Shown here piece by piece: positions 35,037 through 44,967 of a stretch of DNA of 49,034 nucleotides. The stretch comes from Burkholderiaceae bacterium. Its GTDB lineage: Bacteria; Pseudomonadota; Gammaproteobacteria; Burkholderiales; Burkholderiaceae_D. The stretch is from the NCBI GenBank assembly GCA_018882935.1, contig VERA01000011.1:1-49034 (forward strand), written 5' to 3'. The translations under genes and the position numbers were made by a program. The notes under the pieces were generated by a model. That model ran no database searches, was not told the origin of the DNA, and was given only the letters and a program-made list of their open reading frames with translations. Position 1 is the first letter of the stretch. Every line of letters begins with the position of its first letter.

Positions 35037-37811
35037 TCAAGACACGGTTAGCCGCTGACTGCCTCGGCTCTGCTCGTATAACATCAGTTCGGTCCGAAGT
35101 TGCTGAAAATGCGACTCAAGCTGCCGGTGTATCTCTACGTTTCTTTCCAATAGCTGCTCATCCGATAATTTCTCAAGCTGGGTACAAAACTGCTTTAGCG
35201 CATCAGCGCCGATACTGAGTGCGGCACCACGTAAGGCATGAATGGAGGATGCGACATGTCCAAAGTCAGATCGTCGCAAGCTATTGCCGACATTACCAAT
35301 CAAGCGCTCACCTTCCTCGATAAACTCGGTAATAAGCTCGCTCACAAATGCCGGATCTTGGCTCATCGTCTCTAAATTACCCAGCTTATTCAGATCCAAA
35401 ACCCGCGGCGTGGCAACTGCATTAGCGCGTGAATCGTTACCTATCCGTTCGGAAATAAGCTTATCGGGGGCCAGATTGGATATGTCAGCTGTCATTGGCT
35501 CGGACATCGATGCTGAATGATGAGGTGATTTAGCGGGTTCATTGAACGAAGATTCCTTATCGTGGCTCTTGTCATGATCACGGCGGCTTCGCACCAAGTC
35601 ATCGAGGGTTTTTAAAAACTTTGCAACCTCGATTGGCTTTGAAATAAAAGCATCTGCACCGGCCTCGAAGCTCTCCTCGCGGGCGTCTTGTGTGACGCTC
35701 GCTGAAAAGATGATGATAGGCGTCTTGGCGACAACACCACCCATCATTCTGCAAAAACGTACCACCTCAGTTCCCGGGAGCTTCGGCATATTCATATCGA
35801 TGACCATGGCATCGAAGTGCCGGGAAGTGATGATGTCAAGCGCCTCTTCACCATCATTGGCCAATACACAGTGATGACCAGCGCGTTGTAATATTTTTTG
35901 TAAAACTTTGCGGTTTGTTGGATTATCTTCAACGATCAATATAGATAAACCATCACGATCAGCTTGATACGGCCTGTCTGCTGTTTCGTCAAAAGCAAAC
36001 GAATTACCATTACTGACAGCGGGTACTGCTACTGAGCTGGTATGACGTAATCTGGCCTCGGGTATCAATGCAGCCGATTGCGCATGAAGTAGATGCCGCA
36101 GATGATCCAGGCTGAATAACAAGGGCAATACCGTAAAGCACCCTAATTGTTCAGCAAGACAGCTTGCCTCATCCATCGATAGATCTGCGGTCGGCACCAT
36201 AACCAAGATCAACGAGCCATCAATGTCGTACTGCATAAGCCGCCGAACAGCCTCAGTCATCCAGGCGCGATAAGATTGACCGTCGCTGTGGCTAATCGTA
36301 GATACACGCAAAAAAATCATGGAGATCGGTGCGCCATGCAAGCGCGCTTGCGTCAAAACCGACTCTGCCTCATCCAGATCGCGCACGGTTCGCGGTAGTA
36401 CTTTGCCCAGAAAAGCCAGATCCTTGGCCAGCCGCCAGCAAGCCCCCTCAGGGTCAATAATCATGCTCGGGGCACGGCTGAGCAGGCAGGTGTCGTCGAT
36501 GGCTAACACTCGACCAAACCCAAGCTCAAACCAAAATTCCGTGCCTACCCCGGGACGGCTTCGAAGGCCAATGCGGCCACCCATCAGCTCGACCAGCTGC
36601 TTGCAAATTGTTGTTCCCAACCCCGTACCACCGTACTTCCTTGCGGTGGCACTGTCTGCCTGCGTGAAACTCTCAAAGATCTGGCCTTGTACCGGCTCCG
36701 GAATGCCGATACCGGTATCTTCAATCGCAAAATACAGCTCGGCACTCTCTGCACGCAGCGTATGTACGCGAACCCTCAGCGCGATAGTGCCTTGCTCGGT
36801 AAATTTGACGGCATTGCCCAGCAAATTAATGAGTATTTGCCGCAGGTGATGGGGGTCTCCGCGCAATAGCGGGGGAACATGACAATCAATTTGCCGTATC
36901 AGACGCACTGCTTTCGGATCAATGCGGTAGCTAAATACCGTTAATATATTTTCTATTAACGCATAAAGATCGAACTCGACTTGCTCGACACCCATTTTCC
37001 CGGCTTCTATTTTTGAGAAATCAAGCACGTCTTCAATTTGAGATAGCATCAGCTGCGACGTCGTCGTCATGCAGTCGAGCATGTCACGCTGCTCGCGATC
37101 GATCTTGGTACTTTTCAGTAGATCGACCATACCAATAATTGCGTTCAGCGGTGTACGCAACTCATGGCTGACGGCACAGATGAATTGGCGCTTTGCCAGG
37201 TTGGCGCTGTTGGCCTGGTCCAAGGCGGCGAATAATCGCCCGACCAGCAAATTGAAGTACATCGAGATCAACAACGTGCCGAGCCAAAGACCGATTGAAA
37301 GATTTTTTTCGGCAGCCCAGTAAGGTTCGATCCAAATCACAATGCCGAACCCGATTTGCGTAAACAGCAGCGATATCAGTAAATATTTTTGCCCGAAGCG
37401 AAAGCCATTACCAATAATTATCCAGAGATATAGAAAGTACAGTGGCGCGGCATGCACGCCACCAACCGTGAGCAACAGCGTCAGTGCGCCGGTATCCAAC
37501 AAAATAGCGAATGCGCGGCGAATCGGTACCTCTGTTGGCTTGAGCATAATGCTCACGCAAATCGATACAGAGGCAAATAAGAAAAAGGCGACCACCAACC
37601 AGAGATCAATACTCAGCTTGGGTGTCGCCATTTTTATCGAGTCGCTGATGTACTCGAAGTAGTACATCAGCATCGCGCCGATCAAAATCCTTACGACGGA
37701 TTGTTCGAGCTCGCTGTTACGTCGACCTTTGTGGTAAAGCACCACTGCTTGCCAACAACGACGCAGGGGCTTGCTCAGCACTGGCAGTGCGCTTGCTTCT
37801 TGCATCACCAT
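35037..37811 (-). CDS. rpfC: RpfC-like hybrid sensor kinase (DSF receptor)
   Basis: 924-residue inner-membrane hybrid kinase. About five to six transmembrane helices occupy residues 40-195, with the N-terminal NSELEQSVVRILIGAM segment resembling RpfC. His216 is in the HisKA box (AVSHELRTPLNAIIG). The ATPase domain shows NAVKFTEQG, IEDTGIGIP and GGTGLG near 333-400. A receiver domain at about 621-740 has Asp672 (MVIDMNMP) and Lys725. A C-terminal HPt domain carries His858 (SSIHALRGAAL). An extra region at about 435-590 looks like a degenerate receiver and makes it longer than Xanthomonas RpfC. No RpfG is nearby. The ATG at 37811 is chosen; a second Met lies two codons on. Confidence 0.88.
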   Translation of the reverse strand: MVMQEASALPVLSKPLRRCWQAVVLYHKGRRNSELEQSVVRILIGAMLMYYFEYISDSIKMATPKLSIDLWLVVAFFLFASVSICVSIMLKPTEVPIRRAFAILLDTGALTLLLTVGGVHAAPLYFLYLWIIIGNGFRFGQKYLLISLLFTQIGFGIVIWIEPYWAAEKNLSIGLWLGTLLISMYFNLLVGRLFAALDQANSANLAKRQFICAVSHELRTPLNAIIGMVDLLKSTKIDREQRDMLDCMTTTSQLMLSQIEDVLDFSKIEAGKMGVEQVEFDLYALIENILTVFSYRIDPKAVRLIRQIDCHVPPLLRGDPHHLRQILINLLGNAVKFTEQGTIALRVRVHTLRAESAELYFAIEDTGIGIPEPVQGQIFESFTQADSATARKYGGTGLGTTICKQLVELMGGRIGLRSRPGVGTEFWFELGFGRVLAIDDTCLLSRAPSMIIDPEGACWRLAKDLAFLGKVLPRTVRDLDEAESVLTQARLHGAPISMIFLRVSTISHSDGQSYRAWMTEAVRRLMQYDIDGSLILVMVPTADLSMDEASCLAEQLGCFTVLPLLFSLDHLRHLLHAQSAALIPEARLRHTSSVAVPAVSNGNSFAFDETADRPYQADRDGLSILIVEDNPTNRKVLQKILQRAGHHCVLANDGEEALDIITSRHFDAMVIDMNMPKLPGTEVVRFCRMMGGVVAKTPIIIFSASVTQDAREESFEAGADAFISKPIEVAKFLKTLDDLVRSRRDHDKSHDKESSFNEPAKSPHHSASMSEPMTADISNLAPDKLISERIGNDSRANAVATPRVLDLNKLGNLETMSQDPAFVSELITEFIEEGERLIGNVGNSLRRSDFGHVASSIHALRGAALSIGADALKQFCTQLEKLSDEQLLERNVEIHRQLESHFQQLRTELMLYEQSRGSQRLTVS

Positions 37812-37933
37812 GGTTGAAACCTAGGATGACTAAGGAAGCGGCCAGTCTATCGCTCGAGATCAGGAATCTCGCGTTGTAATTGAAATGTGCACATCTCTAT
37901 GCAGATTGCGCAACATGCGAGCAAGGGCCTCGC

Positions 37934-39064
37934 TTACTCGAAGAACTCCTTGACCTTATCCATCCAGCTCTTGCTCTGCGGGCTGTGCTTGGCACCACCC
38001 TCGGTAGTGAGTTGATCAAACTCACGCAGCAGGTCTTTTTGTCTGTCGGTGAGCTTGACCGGCGTCTCTACCACGACATGACAAAACAGATCGCCAGGAA
38101 ATCCGGAGCGCACGCCCTTGATGCCTTTGCTGCGCAAGCGGAAAGTTTTGCCGCTTTGTGTACCTTCAGGCACGCTGAACGACACCTTACCCGATAGCGT
38201 TGGTACCTCGATCTCGCCTCCGAGCGCGGCTTTGGCAAACGAGATCGGCATCTCACAGTGCAGATCATCACCGTCGCGCTGAAACACCCCATGCTGCTTG
38301 ATATGGATCTCGACATACAAGTCGCCGGGAGGGCCGCCGTTCATACCAGGCTCACCATTACCGGTCGAGCGAATCCGCATACCGTCATCAATACCGGCCG
38401 GGATTTTTACTTCGAGTGTTTTGTTGCGCTTGACGCGGCCTGAACCGGCACACGGGTTACAGGGATCGGGAATTACCTTACCCGAGCCATGACACTTCGG
38501 ACAGGTTTGCTGAATGCTGAAGAAACCTTGCTGCATGCGTACCTGACCGTGGCCACCGCAGGTAGCGCAGGTGGTGGGCGAGGTACCCGGCTTTGCGCCA
38601 GATCCGTGACAGGTCTCGCACTCGTCCCATGACGGTACGCGGATGGTGGTCTCGAAACCATTCGCTGCCTGCTCGAGTGTGATGTCGAGGTTGTAGCGAA
38701 GATCAGCACCGCGGTACACCTGCGGTCCACCGCGCTGACGGCCACCGCCACCAAAAATATCGCCGAAGATATCGCCGAAGGCATCAGAAAAACCACCACC
38801 GAAGCCCGCACCCGCGCCGCCTGCACCACCAACATTCGGGTCGACACCGGCATGACCAAAGCGGTCATAGGCCTCGCGCTTTTGCGGATCAGACAGCATC
38901 TCGTAGGCCTCTTTCGCCTCTTTGAATTTATCTTCCGCTTGCTTGCTATCCGGGTTACGGTCCGGATGGTATTTCATGGCGAGCTTACGATAGGCCTTCT
39001 TGATTTCTTCGTCCGAAGCGTTCTTCGCTACACCGAGCGTTTCGTAAAAATCGCGTTTTGCCAT
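37934..39064 (-). CDS. dnaJ: Chaperone DnaJ
   Basis: Hsp40 co-chaperone that stimulates DnaK ATPase and binds unfolded protein. The 376 residues show the J domain at about 1-70 with HPD in YHPDRNPDS, a Gly-rich linker at about 75-110, and four CxxCxGxG-type zinc motifs ([32 protein letters not shown]) near 145-215. C-terminal substrate-binding domains follow. It is type I DnaJ. It is downstream of dnaK on the same strand but separated by a terminator-like hairpin, so some transcripts may stop before it. Confidence 0.97.
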   Translation of the reverse strand: MAKRDFYETLGVAKNASDEEIKKAYRKLAMKYHPDRNPDSKQAEDKFKEAKEAYEMLSDPQKREAYDRFGHAGVDPNVGGAGGAGAGFGGGFSDAFGDIFGDIFGGGGRQRGGPQVYRGADLRYNLDITLEQAANGFETTIRVPSWDECETCHGSGAKPGTSPTTCATCGGHGQVRMQQGFFSIQQTCPKCHGSGKVIPDPCNPCAGSGRVKRNKTLEVKIPAGIDDGMRIRSTGNGEPGMNGGPPGDLYVEIHIKQHGVFQRDGDDLHCEMPISFAKAALGGEIEVPTLSGKVSFSVPEGTQSGKTFRLRSKGIKGVRSGFPGDLFCHVVVETPVKLTDRQKDLLREFDQLTTEGGAKHSPQSKSWMDKVKEFFE

Positions 39065-39111
39065 GGTTGAATATCCTGACTACGATCGGACAGGGCAAAG
39101 CCTGTCCAAGC

Positions 39112-39140
39112 AAAAAACCGGGCGGAACAAAACGCCCCGA
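39112..39140 (-). terminator. Terminator-like hairpin between dnaK and dnaJ
   Basis: On the minus strand CGGGGCG and CCGCCCG form a GC-rich stem with a TTTTGTT loop, then GTTTTTTG follows (39112-39140). It lies about 40 bases after the dnaK stop. A second hairpin, GGACAGG...CCTGTCC, is about 20 bases further along. The pair may reduce dnaJ expression relative to dnaK. Confidence 0.6.
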
Positions 39141-39180
39141 CCCGGCATAAGCAACACAGCCTCGCTGCGCGCAGTGGTAA

Positions 39181-41127
39181 TTACTTGTCCTTCACTTCCT
39201 TGAAGTCGGCATCCACAACATCATCCTGCGCCGCTTTCGCACTTGCGCCGGCAGTCGCCGCCTCAGGCGCTGCCGCGCCCGCGCCTGCTGCTGCCTGCTG
39301 CGCCTGCATATCGGCATACATTTTTTCGCCGAGTTTTTGCGCCGCCGTCGACAAGGCCTCGATCTTGGCATCGATCGCTACTTTATCGGCACCCTTCAAG
39401 GTTTCTTCCAGTTCTTTAATCGCTGCCTCAATCTTTTCTTTCTCACCCGAGTCGAGCTTGTCACCATGCTCGGTGAGTGCTTTCTTGGTTGAGTGCACTA
39501 AAGCGTCGCCTTGGTTATGCGACTCGGCGAGTTCCTTCAAGCGATTATCTTCAGCAGCATTAGCTTCGGCATCACGCACCATACGCTGAATCTCATCTTC
39601 CGTCAGGCCTGAATTTGCCTTGATGGTGATTTTGTTTTCTTTGCCAGTTGCTTTATCTTTGGCCGACACATGCAAGATGCCGTTGGCGTCAATATCGAAA
39701 GTTACTTCGATCTGTGGCATGCCACGCTGAGACGGCGGAATGCCTTCCAGGTTGAACTCTCCGAGTGCTTTGTTACCCGAAGCCATCTCACGCTCGCCTT
39801 GATACACCTTAATGGTTACCGCTGGCTGATTATCTTCTGCCGTCGAGAACACCTGACTGAACTTGGTCGGGATGGTGGTGTTCTTCTTGATCATCTTGGT
39901 CATCACGCCGCCCAAGGTCTCGATACCCAGCGACAGTGGCGTGACATCCAGCAACAGCAAATCTTTGCGATCGCCCGACAGCACTGCGCCTTGAATCGCC
40001 GCACCGACCGCAACTGCCTCGTCAGGATTGACATCTTTGCGCGGCTCTTTGCCGAAGAACTCCTTGACCTTCTCCTGCACCTTCGGCATGCGGCTCTGAC
40101 CACCGACTAAAATGACATCGTCGATATCAGCCACTTTGACACCGGCATCGTTGATCGCGATGCGGCAAGGCTCAATGGTTTTCGAGATCAAGTCTTCAAC
40201 CAAAGACTCCAGCTTGGCACGCGTAATCTTCAGCGTAAGGTGCACCGGCGCCCCATTCGCCATGGCGATGTAAGGCTCGTTAATTTCGGTTTGCTGCGAT
40301 GAAGACAGCTCGATCTTGGCACGCTCGGCTGATGCCTTGATACGCTGTAGCGCGATCGGATCTTTCGCTAAATCGAGGCCGTTGATTTTTTTAAACTCTT
40401 CAATGATGTGATCGATCAGGCGCTGATCGAAATCTTCGCCACCAAGGAAGGTGTCTCCATTCGTGGAGAGCACTTCGAACTGCATCTCGCCATCAACATC
40501 GGCGATCTCGATGATCGACACATCGAAAGTACCACCACCGAGGTCATACACCGCGATCTTGCGATCACCTTTACCGGACTTATCAAGACCAAATGCCAAA
40601 GCAGCGGCGGTCGGCTCATTGATGATGCGCTTGACATCCAGACCGGCAATACGACCTGCATCTTTAGTCGCCTGACGCTGCGCATCATTGAAGTACGCCG
40701 GCACCGTGATCACGGCCTCGGTGACTTCCTCGCCGAGATAATCCTCAGCAGTTTTTTTCATCTTGCGCAGAACCTCTGCGGACACTTGCGGCGGCGCCAG
40801 GCGCTTGTCACGCGCGAGCACCCACGCGTCACCGTTATCGGCCTTCACAATTTCATACGGCATCAGGCCAATATCTTTCTGCACTTCCTTTTCTTCAAAC
40901 TTGCGACCGATCAAACGCTTGACCGCAAACAGCGTGTTCGTTGGGTTGGTGACCGCCTGACGCTTTGCCGGGGCGCCAACCAGAATCTCGCCATCGTCCT
41001 GGTAAGCAATGATGGAAGGCGTGGTGCGCGCACCCTCGGAGTTCTCGATCACTTTCGGCTGGTTGCCCTCCATGATCGCAACACAGGAGTTGGTAGTCCC
41101 GAGGTCAATGCCGATGACTTTACTCAT
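39181..41127 (-). CDS. dnaK: Chaperone DnaK (Hsp70)
   Basis: ATP-driven chaperone. The 648 residues begin [21 protein letters not shown] and show the phosphate and adenosine motifs [11 protein letters not shown] near 195-205 and [13 protein letters not shown] near 342-354. The substrate-binding domain spans about 390-510 and the helical lid follows. The C-terminus has an Ala-rich linker and ends [11 protein letters not shown], the EEVD-like acidic tail of proteobacterial DnaK. The order grpE-dnaK-dnaJ is normal. grpE ends 74 bases upstream. Confidence 0.98.
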   Translation of the reverse strand: MSKVIGIDLGTTNSCVAIMEGNQPKVIENSEGARTTPSIIAYQDDGEILVGAPAKRQAVTNPTNTLFAVKRLIGRKFEEKEVQKDIGLMPYEIVKADNGDAWVLARDKRLAPPQVSAEVLRKMKKTAEDYLGEEVTEAVITVPAYFNDAQRQATKDAGRIAGLDVKRIINEPTAAALAFGLDKSGKGDRKIAVYDLGGGTFDVSIIEIADVDGEMQFEVLSTNGDTFLGGEDFDQRLIDHIIEEFKKINGLDLAKDPIALQRIKASAERAKIELSSSQQTEINEPYIAMANGAPVHLTLKITRAKLESLVEDLISKTIEPCRIAINDAGVKVADIDDVILVGGQSRMPKVQEKVKEFFGKEPRKDVNPDEAVAVGAAIQGAVLSGDRKDLLLLDVTPLSLGIETLGGVMTKMIKKNTTIPTKFSQVFSTAEDNQPAVTIKVYQGEREMASGNKALGEFNLEGIPPSQRGMPQIEVTFDIDANGILHVSAKDKATGKENKITIKANSGLTEDEIQRMVRDAEANAAEDNRLKELAESHNQGDALVHSTKKALTEHGDKLDSGEKEKIEAAIKELEETLKGADKVAIDAKIEALSTAAQKLGEKMYADMQAQQAAAGAGAAAPEAATAGASAKAAQDDVVDADFKEVKDK

Positions 41128-41201
41128 GATGGAAATTCCTTATGAATCTGAAACAGTTTAGATACTGAATGTTTTCTGATATGCGGTAAGCACATTAATT
41201 T

Positions 41202-41792
41202 TCAAGCAGCCTGCGACACAGTCACGAGTGCCGGGCGCAGCAGGCGATCAGAGATCATGTAGCCCTTCTGCAGTACGCTGACAATCGTATTGGCCTCCTG
41301 CTCGGCCGGCACCATTGAAATCGCCTGGTGCTTCATCGGATCGAGTTTCTCGCCCGGCTGCGGGTTCACCTCTACCAGACGATGCTTATCAAACGCCGCG
41401 ACCAATTGCTTAAGGGTCATATCGACCCCTTCTTTTAAAGAATCTATGGAAGGCGTCTCAACTTTCAGCGCCATTTCCAGACTGTCCTTCACCGGCAGCA
41501 ATGACTCGGCAAACGACTCGATAGCAAACTTGTGCGCCTTCGCAATGTCTTCCTGCGCGCGACGCCGCGTGTTATCGGCTTCTGCTTTGGCGCGCAGATA
41601 CGCATCCTGCATCTCGGCCAGCTTGCTCTGCGCCTCGACCAGCTGGGCAGTGAGCACGCCACCCACGCCAAGGGTCTCATCATGCAAACCAACTGCCTCC
41701 GGCGCGCCGTGCGCAGTATGCGGTGTTTCAGCCGCCGCATCCGGCGCCGGCTGGGCCTCTTCCGGATTCGGCCGATGTTCGCCTTGGGTCAT
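41202..41792 (-). CDS. grpE: Nucleotide exchange factor GrpE
   Basis: Releases ADP from DnaK. The 196-residue start at [15 protein letters not shown] is supported by GGAG upstream; ten further codons of open frame are not family-like. An acidic, Pro-rich, disordered N-terminus (to about 45) precedes the long dimer-forming helix ([24 protein letters not shown]), then the C-terminal beta domain with [20 protein letters not shown] near 140-160. It is the first gene of grpE-dnaK-dnaJ and carries a consensus sigma-32 promoter. Confidence 0.96.
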   Translation of the reverse strand: MTQGEHRPNPEEAQPAPDAAAETPHTAHGAPEAVGLHDETLGVGGVLTAQLVEAQSKLAEMQDAYLRAKAEADNTRRRAQEDIAKAHKFAIESFAESLLPVKDSLEMALKVETPSIDSLKEGVDMTLKQLVAAFDKHRLVEVNPQPGEKLDPMKHQAISMVPAEQEANTIVSVLQKGYMISDRLLRPALVTVSQAA

Positions 41793-41835
41793 AAAATCTC
41801 CAGTAAATACATAGACTTGCAAAGCACTGCCGGAG

Positions 41836-41863
41836 ATATGGGGATAATGTGGAACTTTTCAAG
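41836..41863 (-). promoter_or_regulatory. Sigma-32 (heat-shock) promoter of grpE
   Basis: On the minus strand CTTGAAA (41857-41863), 13 bases, then CCCCATAT (41836-41843): an essentially perfect RpoH promoter. Transcription would start about 30-40 bases before the grpE ATG. The -35 overlaps the first unit of the repeat cluster that extends to hemH. Confidence 0.9.
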
Positions 41864-42041
41864 GCAAGATGCCGGCAACGCCGCCAGCGGGCTGATTAAA
41901 GAATTACGGGAGGATGCCGGCAATACCGCCAGCGGCCCGATAAATTAAAGTGAACCTGGCTGGGTTGGGTCGGTGGCCGGGCGGCAGCATCGCAGACAGT
42001 ACAAGACGTACGGCAAGATGCTGCCAACACCGCCAGCGACC
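41863..42041. repeat. Interspersed repeats between hemH and grpE
   Basis: Three related units, all with GATGCYGSCAAYRCCGCCAGCG: 41863-41892, 41908-41937 and 42011-42041. A degenerate fourth is inverted at 41966-41992. They resemble a local short intergenic repeat family. They do not code for anything I recognise. Confidence 0.8.
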
Positions 42042-42057
42042 CAACCAGCCAGGTTCT
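41950..42057 (-). terminator. Large imperfect hairpin at the end of hemH
   Basis: GAACCTGGCTGGGTTGGGTCG at the left and CGACCCAACCAGCCAGGTTC at the right pair over about 20 bases; with the inner repeat the arms reach about 40 bases (one bulge, several mismatches). The right arm touches the hemH stop codon. No long U-tract follows, so it is a likely transcript-end or stability structure rather than a textbook terminator. Confidence 0.6.
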
Positions 42058-43162
42058 AGTCGAGAGCGCCAAGGGCGAGTGCTTGCCCCCTTCCAATGTC
42101 CGCATCTGCTTGCCGCGCTTGTTGCTGCTCGGACGTTGCTGCTACCGGCCAGCCGCTGCTGTGGGCTTCAATCAGGGCCGCCATCGCTGAGATCCAGCTG
42201 GGTGACTCATTCAGGCAGGGGATGTAATGGAAGCTCTTGCCACCGGCAGCGATGAAATCTTCTTTCGCTTCCATCGCTATTTCTTCGAGCGTCTCAAGGC
42301 AGTCGCTGGTAAAACCCGGGCAAATCAAATCTACCCGGCCCACGCCGCTGCCTGCAAGCTGCTCCAGCGTTGGCGCAGTGTAGGGTTGTAGCCACTCGGC
42401 ACGACCAAAGCGCGACTGAAATGTGACCACATAATCGCTCTTGGCAATGCCCAAACGCTCAGCCAGCAAGCGCGCGGTTTTGTGGCACTCGCAGTGATAC
42501 GGGTCGCCTAGCAATAATGTTCTTTTCGGTACCCCATGAAAACTCATCACGAGCTTGTCGGGGCGGCCGTGCTGTGCCCAGTGCACTCGTACCGTGTCTG
42601 CCAGTGCATCGATATAGCCGGGGTCATCGTGGTAGTGGCGAATCAGGCGCAGCTCGGGGACGTTGCGCACTTTCGATAAGTGCTGAAACAAGGCATCGAA
42701 CACCGATGCGGTGGTGGTGCCGGAGTACTGCGGGTAGGCGGGCAACACCAATATGCGGTCACACCCTTGCGCTCTCAGTTGCTCGAGCACATCCGGGATC
42801 GAAGGGCTACCGTAGCGCATACCGTAGGCCACCTGAATTGAGAGCGAGCGGCGACTTAATTCGGCTTGCAGCGCATGCGCCTGCTGCTCTGTGTGCAGCT
42901 TGAGCGGTGAGCCTTCGGCGGTCCAGATGGACGCGTATTTATGGGCTGACTGCCGCGAACGAAACGGCAAGATGATGCCGTTCAAGATGAACCACCATAT
43001 CACTCGCGGAATTTCTACTACACGCGGATCTGACAAAAACTCTTTGAGGTAAGCACGCACCGCCTCTGGTGTTGGTGCGTCGGGCGTACCTAAATTGGCG
43101 AGAATAACGCCCACCTTGCCCACAGTACCGTGCCGGTAGCTTGGTTCAGTGTTAAAACCCAT
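42056..43162 (-). CDS. hemH: Ferrochelatase
   Basis: Inserts Fe2+ into protoporphyrin IX, the last step of heme synthesis. The 368-residue protein has the family start ([33 protein letters not shown], about 17-49), the active-site MSFHGVPKR with the catalytic His near 206-214, and [17 protein letters not shown] near 280-296. It has a Cys/His-containing [13 protein letters not shown] segment. It lies downstream of recN after a 124-base gap that contains a perfect GC hairpin. The C-terminal 30 residues are Gln/Ala-rich and probably disordered. Confidence 0.96.
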   Translation of the reverse strand: MGFNTEPSYRHGTVGKVGVILANLGTPDAPTPEAVRAYLKEFLSDPRVVEIPRVIWWFILNGIILPFRSRQSAHKYASIWTAEGSPLKLHTEQQAHALQAELSRRSLSIQVAYGMRYGSPSIPDVLEQLRAQGCDRILVLPAYPQYSGTTTASVFDALFQHLSKVRNVPELRLIRHYHDDPGYIDALADTVRVHWAQHGRPDKLVMSFHGVPKRTLLLGDPYHCECHKTARLLAERLGIAKSDYVVTFQSRFGRAEWLQPYTAPTLEQLAGSGVGRVDLICPGFTSDCLETLEEIAMEAKEDFIAAGGKSFHYIPCLNESPSWISAMAALIEAHSSGWPVAATSEQQQARQADADIGRGQALALGALD

Positions 43163-43243
43163 TAGAAATACCTTTCTGTTGTTCGTCGTCGCGCAAGCGG
43201 TGTGCTACTGCGGCGCGGGTCGAGCTTTTATCGCGCGAGTTGC

Positions 43244-43262
43244 CGGGCGCCGCCGGCGCCCG
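43244..43262. repeat. GC palindrome between recN and hemH
   Basis: CGGGCGCC-GCC-GGCGCCCG, eight perfect pairs around a three-base loop, in the 124-base gap after recN. No T-run follows on the minus strand, so it is not a classic terminator. Confidence 0.6.
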
Positions 43263-43286
43263 CTGCACATCAAGATCAAGAAAATC

Positions 43287-44945
43287 CTAGGAGGCCAGCA
43301 GCTCTCTGGCGTGCTTGCGCGTGGTTGCGGTTATCTCAAGGCCGCCGAGCATACGCGCAATTTCTTCGACGCGCTCGGCGCCGGCCAGCGGCGCGATCCG
43401 TGACACCGTTCGGCCATCGCCGGCGGCGCCCTTGCTGACCTGAAAATGCTGCGAGGCCTGGCTGGCCACCTGCGGCAGATGGGTTACGCATAGCACCTGC
43501 CGCTCTTGTCCAAGTTTGCGCAGCAGCCGCCCAACCACTTCGGCCACGGCACCGCCAATGCCGCTATCGACTTCGTCAAAGATCAAGGTTGGGGTCGCGG
43601 TTGCGCTGGAGGCGATCACCGAAATCGCGAGTGAGATTCGGGCCAGTTCGCCGCCTGACGCTACTTTCGCCAGCGGGCGCGGTGTGGTACCCGCGTGCCC
43701 GGCCACTAAAAACTCGACCTGCTCGAGACCCTGCGCTGAGGCTTCGCAGGTGTTTAGCGCGATCTCGAAACGACCACCGCTCATGGAAAGATCTTGCATG
43801 GCACTCGTTACTGCCGCTGATAGCGATTTGGCGGCTGCAGCGCGAGCCTTCGATAGCTGCTTGGCACTCGCCTGATACGACTCGGCGAGTTGTTTCTCGA
43901 GCGCAGATAGCGCCTCAATATCGGTTGCGCTGGACAGCTGCTGCAAGCGAGCAGAAAGCTGTTCGAATTCTCGTGGCAATTCCTCCGGCGCGACATGAAA
44001 TTTACGCGCAGTGGAGTGCAACGACTCCATTCTCGATTCGACTACACGCAATCGTGCCGGATCTAACTCGATACGGCCGAGGTAATCGTTCAAGGCATAC
44101 ACCGCCTCTTGCAGCTGAATACGCGCCGGCTCGAGTGCGTCGATGACAGGCTTCAGCTTGTCATCAATATCGACCAACTTACCCAGCCGCTGCTCGACGC
44201 TAATGAGCTGCGACAGCATGGGTGCGGAATCGGATTCCGAGAGCATGTCGAGCGCCTGCTGCGCACCCTCGATCAGACTGGCGGCATGTGACAGCCGGCT
44301 GTGCTCACTGCACACGTCAGCCCACTCGCCCGGCTGCGGCGACAGCTTCTGCAATTCACTCACTTGCCACTCAAGTCGCTCACGCTCCAGCAGCGCCTGC
44401 TTGGTGTCACGCTCGAATTCTTCTCGCTGCCGCGTGACTGCGCGCCACTGCTTGAAGGCGGCGCCGACTTCTTTCACCTTGTCGTGTAATCCGGCGTGGG
44501 CATCCAGCAGCTGACGCTGCGCGTCAGCGCGCAGCAGCGACTGGTGAGCGTGCTGACCATGAATATCGACCAGCATCTCGCCCAGCTCGCGCAGTTGCGT
44601 TATGGTGACGGTGACACCATTAATGAAGGCTTTCGATTTGCCGGTGTTATCAATCACACGCCGCAGCAGCAGCGAGCTTTCTTCGATATCAAATGCATGC
44701 TCGCTTAACCAGTTTTGTAATGAGGCATCCAGCTCGCCGCCAAACTCAGCCACGATATCGGCTCGGGTAGCGCCCTCGCGTACCACGCTGGCGTCCGCAC
44801 GACCACCCAGGGCTAGCGTGAGCGCATCAATCAGAATGGATTTACCCGCGCCGGTTTCGCCGGTGAATACCGTGAAACCCGACGACAGATCAAGTTCGAC
44901 AAAGTCGACAATGACAAAGTCACGAATAGCGAGCGCGCGCAGCAT
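43287..44945 (-). CDS. recN: DNA repair protein RecN
   Basis: SMC-like ATPase acting early in double-strand break repair. The 552 residues have Walker A FTGETGAGKSILIDAL near 27-42, a long coiled-coil middle region (about 150-370) and a C-terminal head with the signature KVASGGELARISLA near 430 and Walker B LIFDEVDSGIGG near 460. It lies 22 bases after nadK on the same strand. No LexA box is visible in that small gap, so it probably depends on upstream transcription. Confidence 0.96.
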   Translation of the reverse strand: MLRALAIRDFVIVDFVELDLSSGFTVFTGETGAGKSILIDALTLALGGRADASVVREGATRADIVAEFGGELDASLQNWLSEHAFDIEESSLLLRRVIDNTGKSKAFINGVTVTITQLRELGEMLVDIHGQHAHQSLLRADAQRQLLDAHAGLHDKVKEVGAAFKQWRAVTRQREEFERDTKQALLERERLEWQVSELQKLSPQPGEWADVCSEHSRLSHAASLIEGAQQALDMLSESDSAPMLSQLISVEQRLGKLVDIDDKLKPVIDALEPARIQLQEAVYALNDYLGRIELDPARLRVVESRMESLHSTARKFHVAPEELPREFEQLSARLQQLSSATDIEALSALEKQLAESYQASAKQLSKARAAAAKSLSAAVTSAMQDLSMSGGRFEIALNTCEASAQGLEQVEFLVAGHAGTTPRPLAKVASGGELARISLAISVIASSATATPTLIFDEVDSGIGGAVAEVVGRLLRKLGQERQVLCVTHLPQVASQASQHFQVSKGAAGDGRTVSRIAPLAGAERVEEIARMLGGLEITATTRKHARELLAS

Positions 44946-44967
44946 CGTCGAAGCGAAAGTAAAAACG

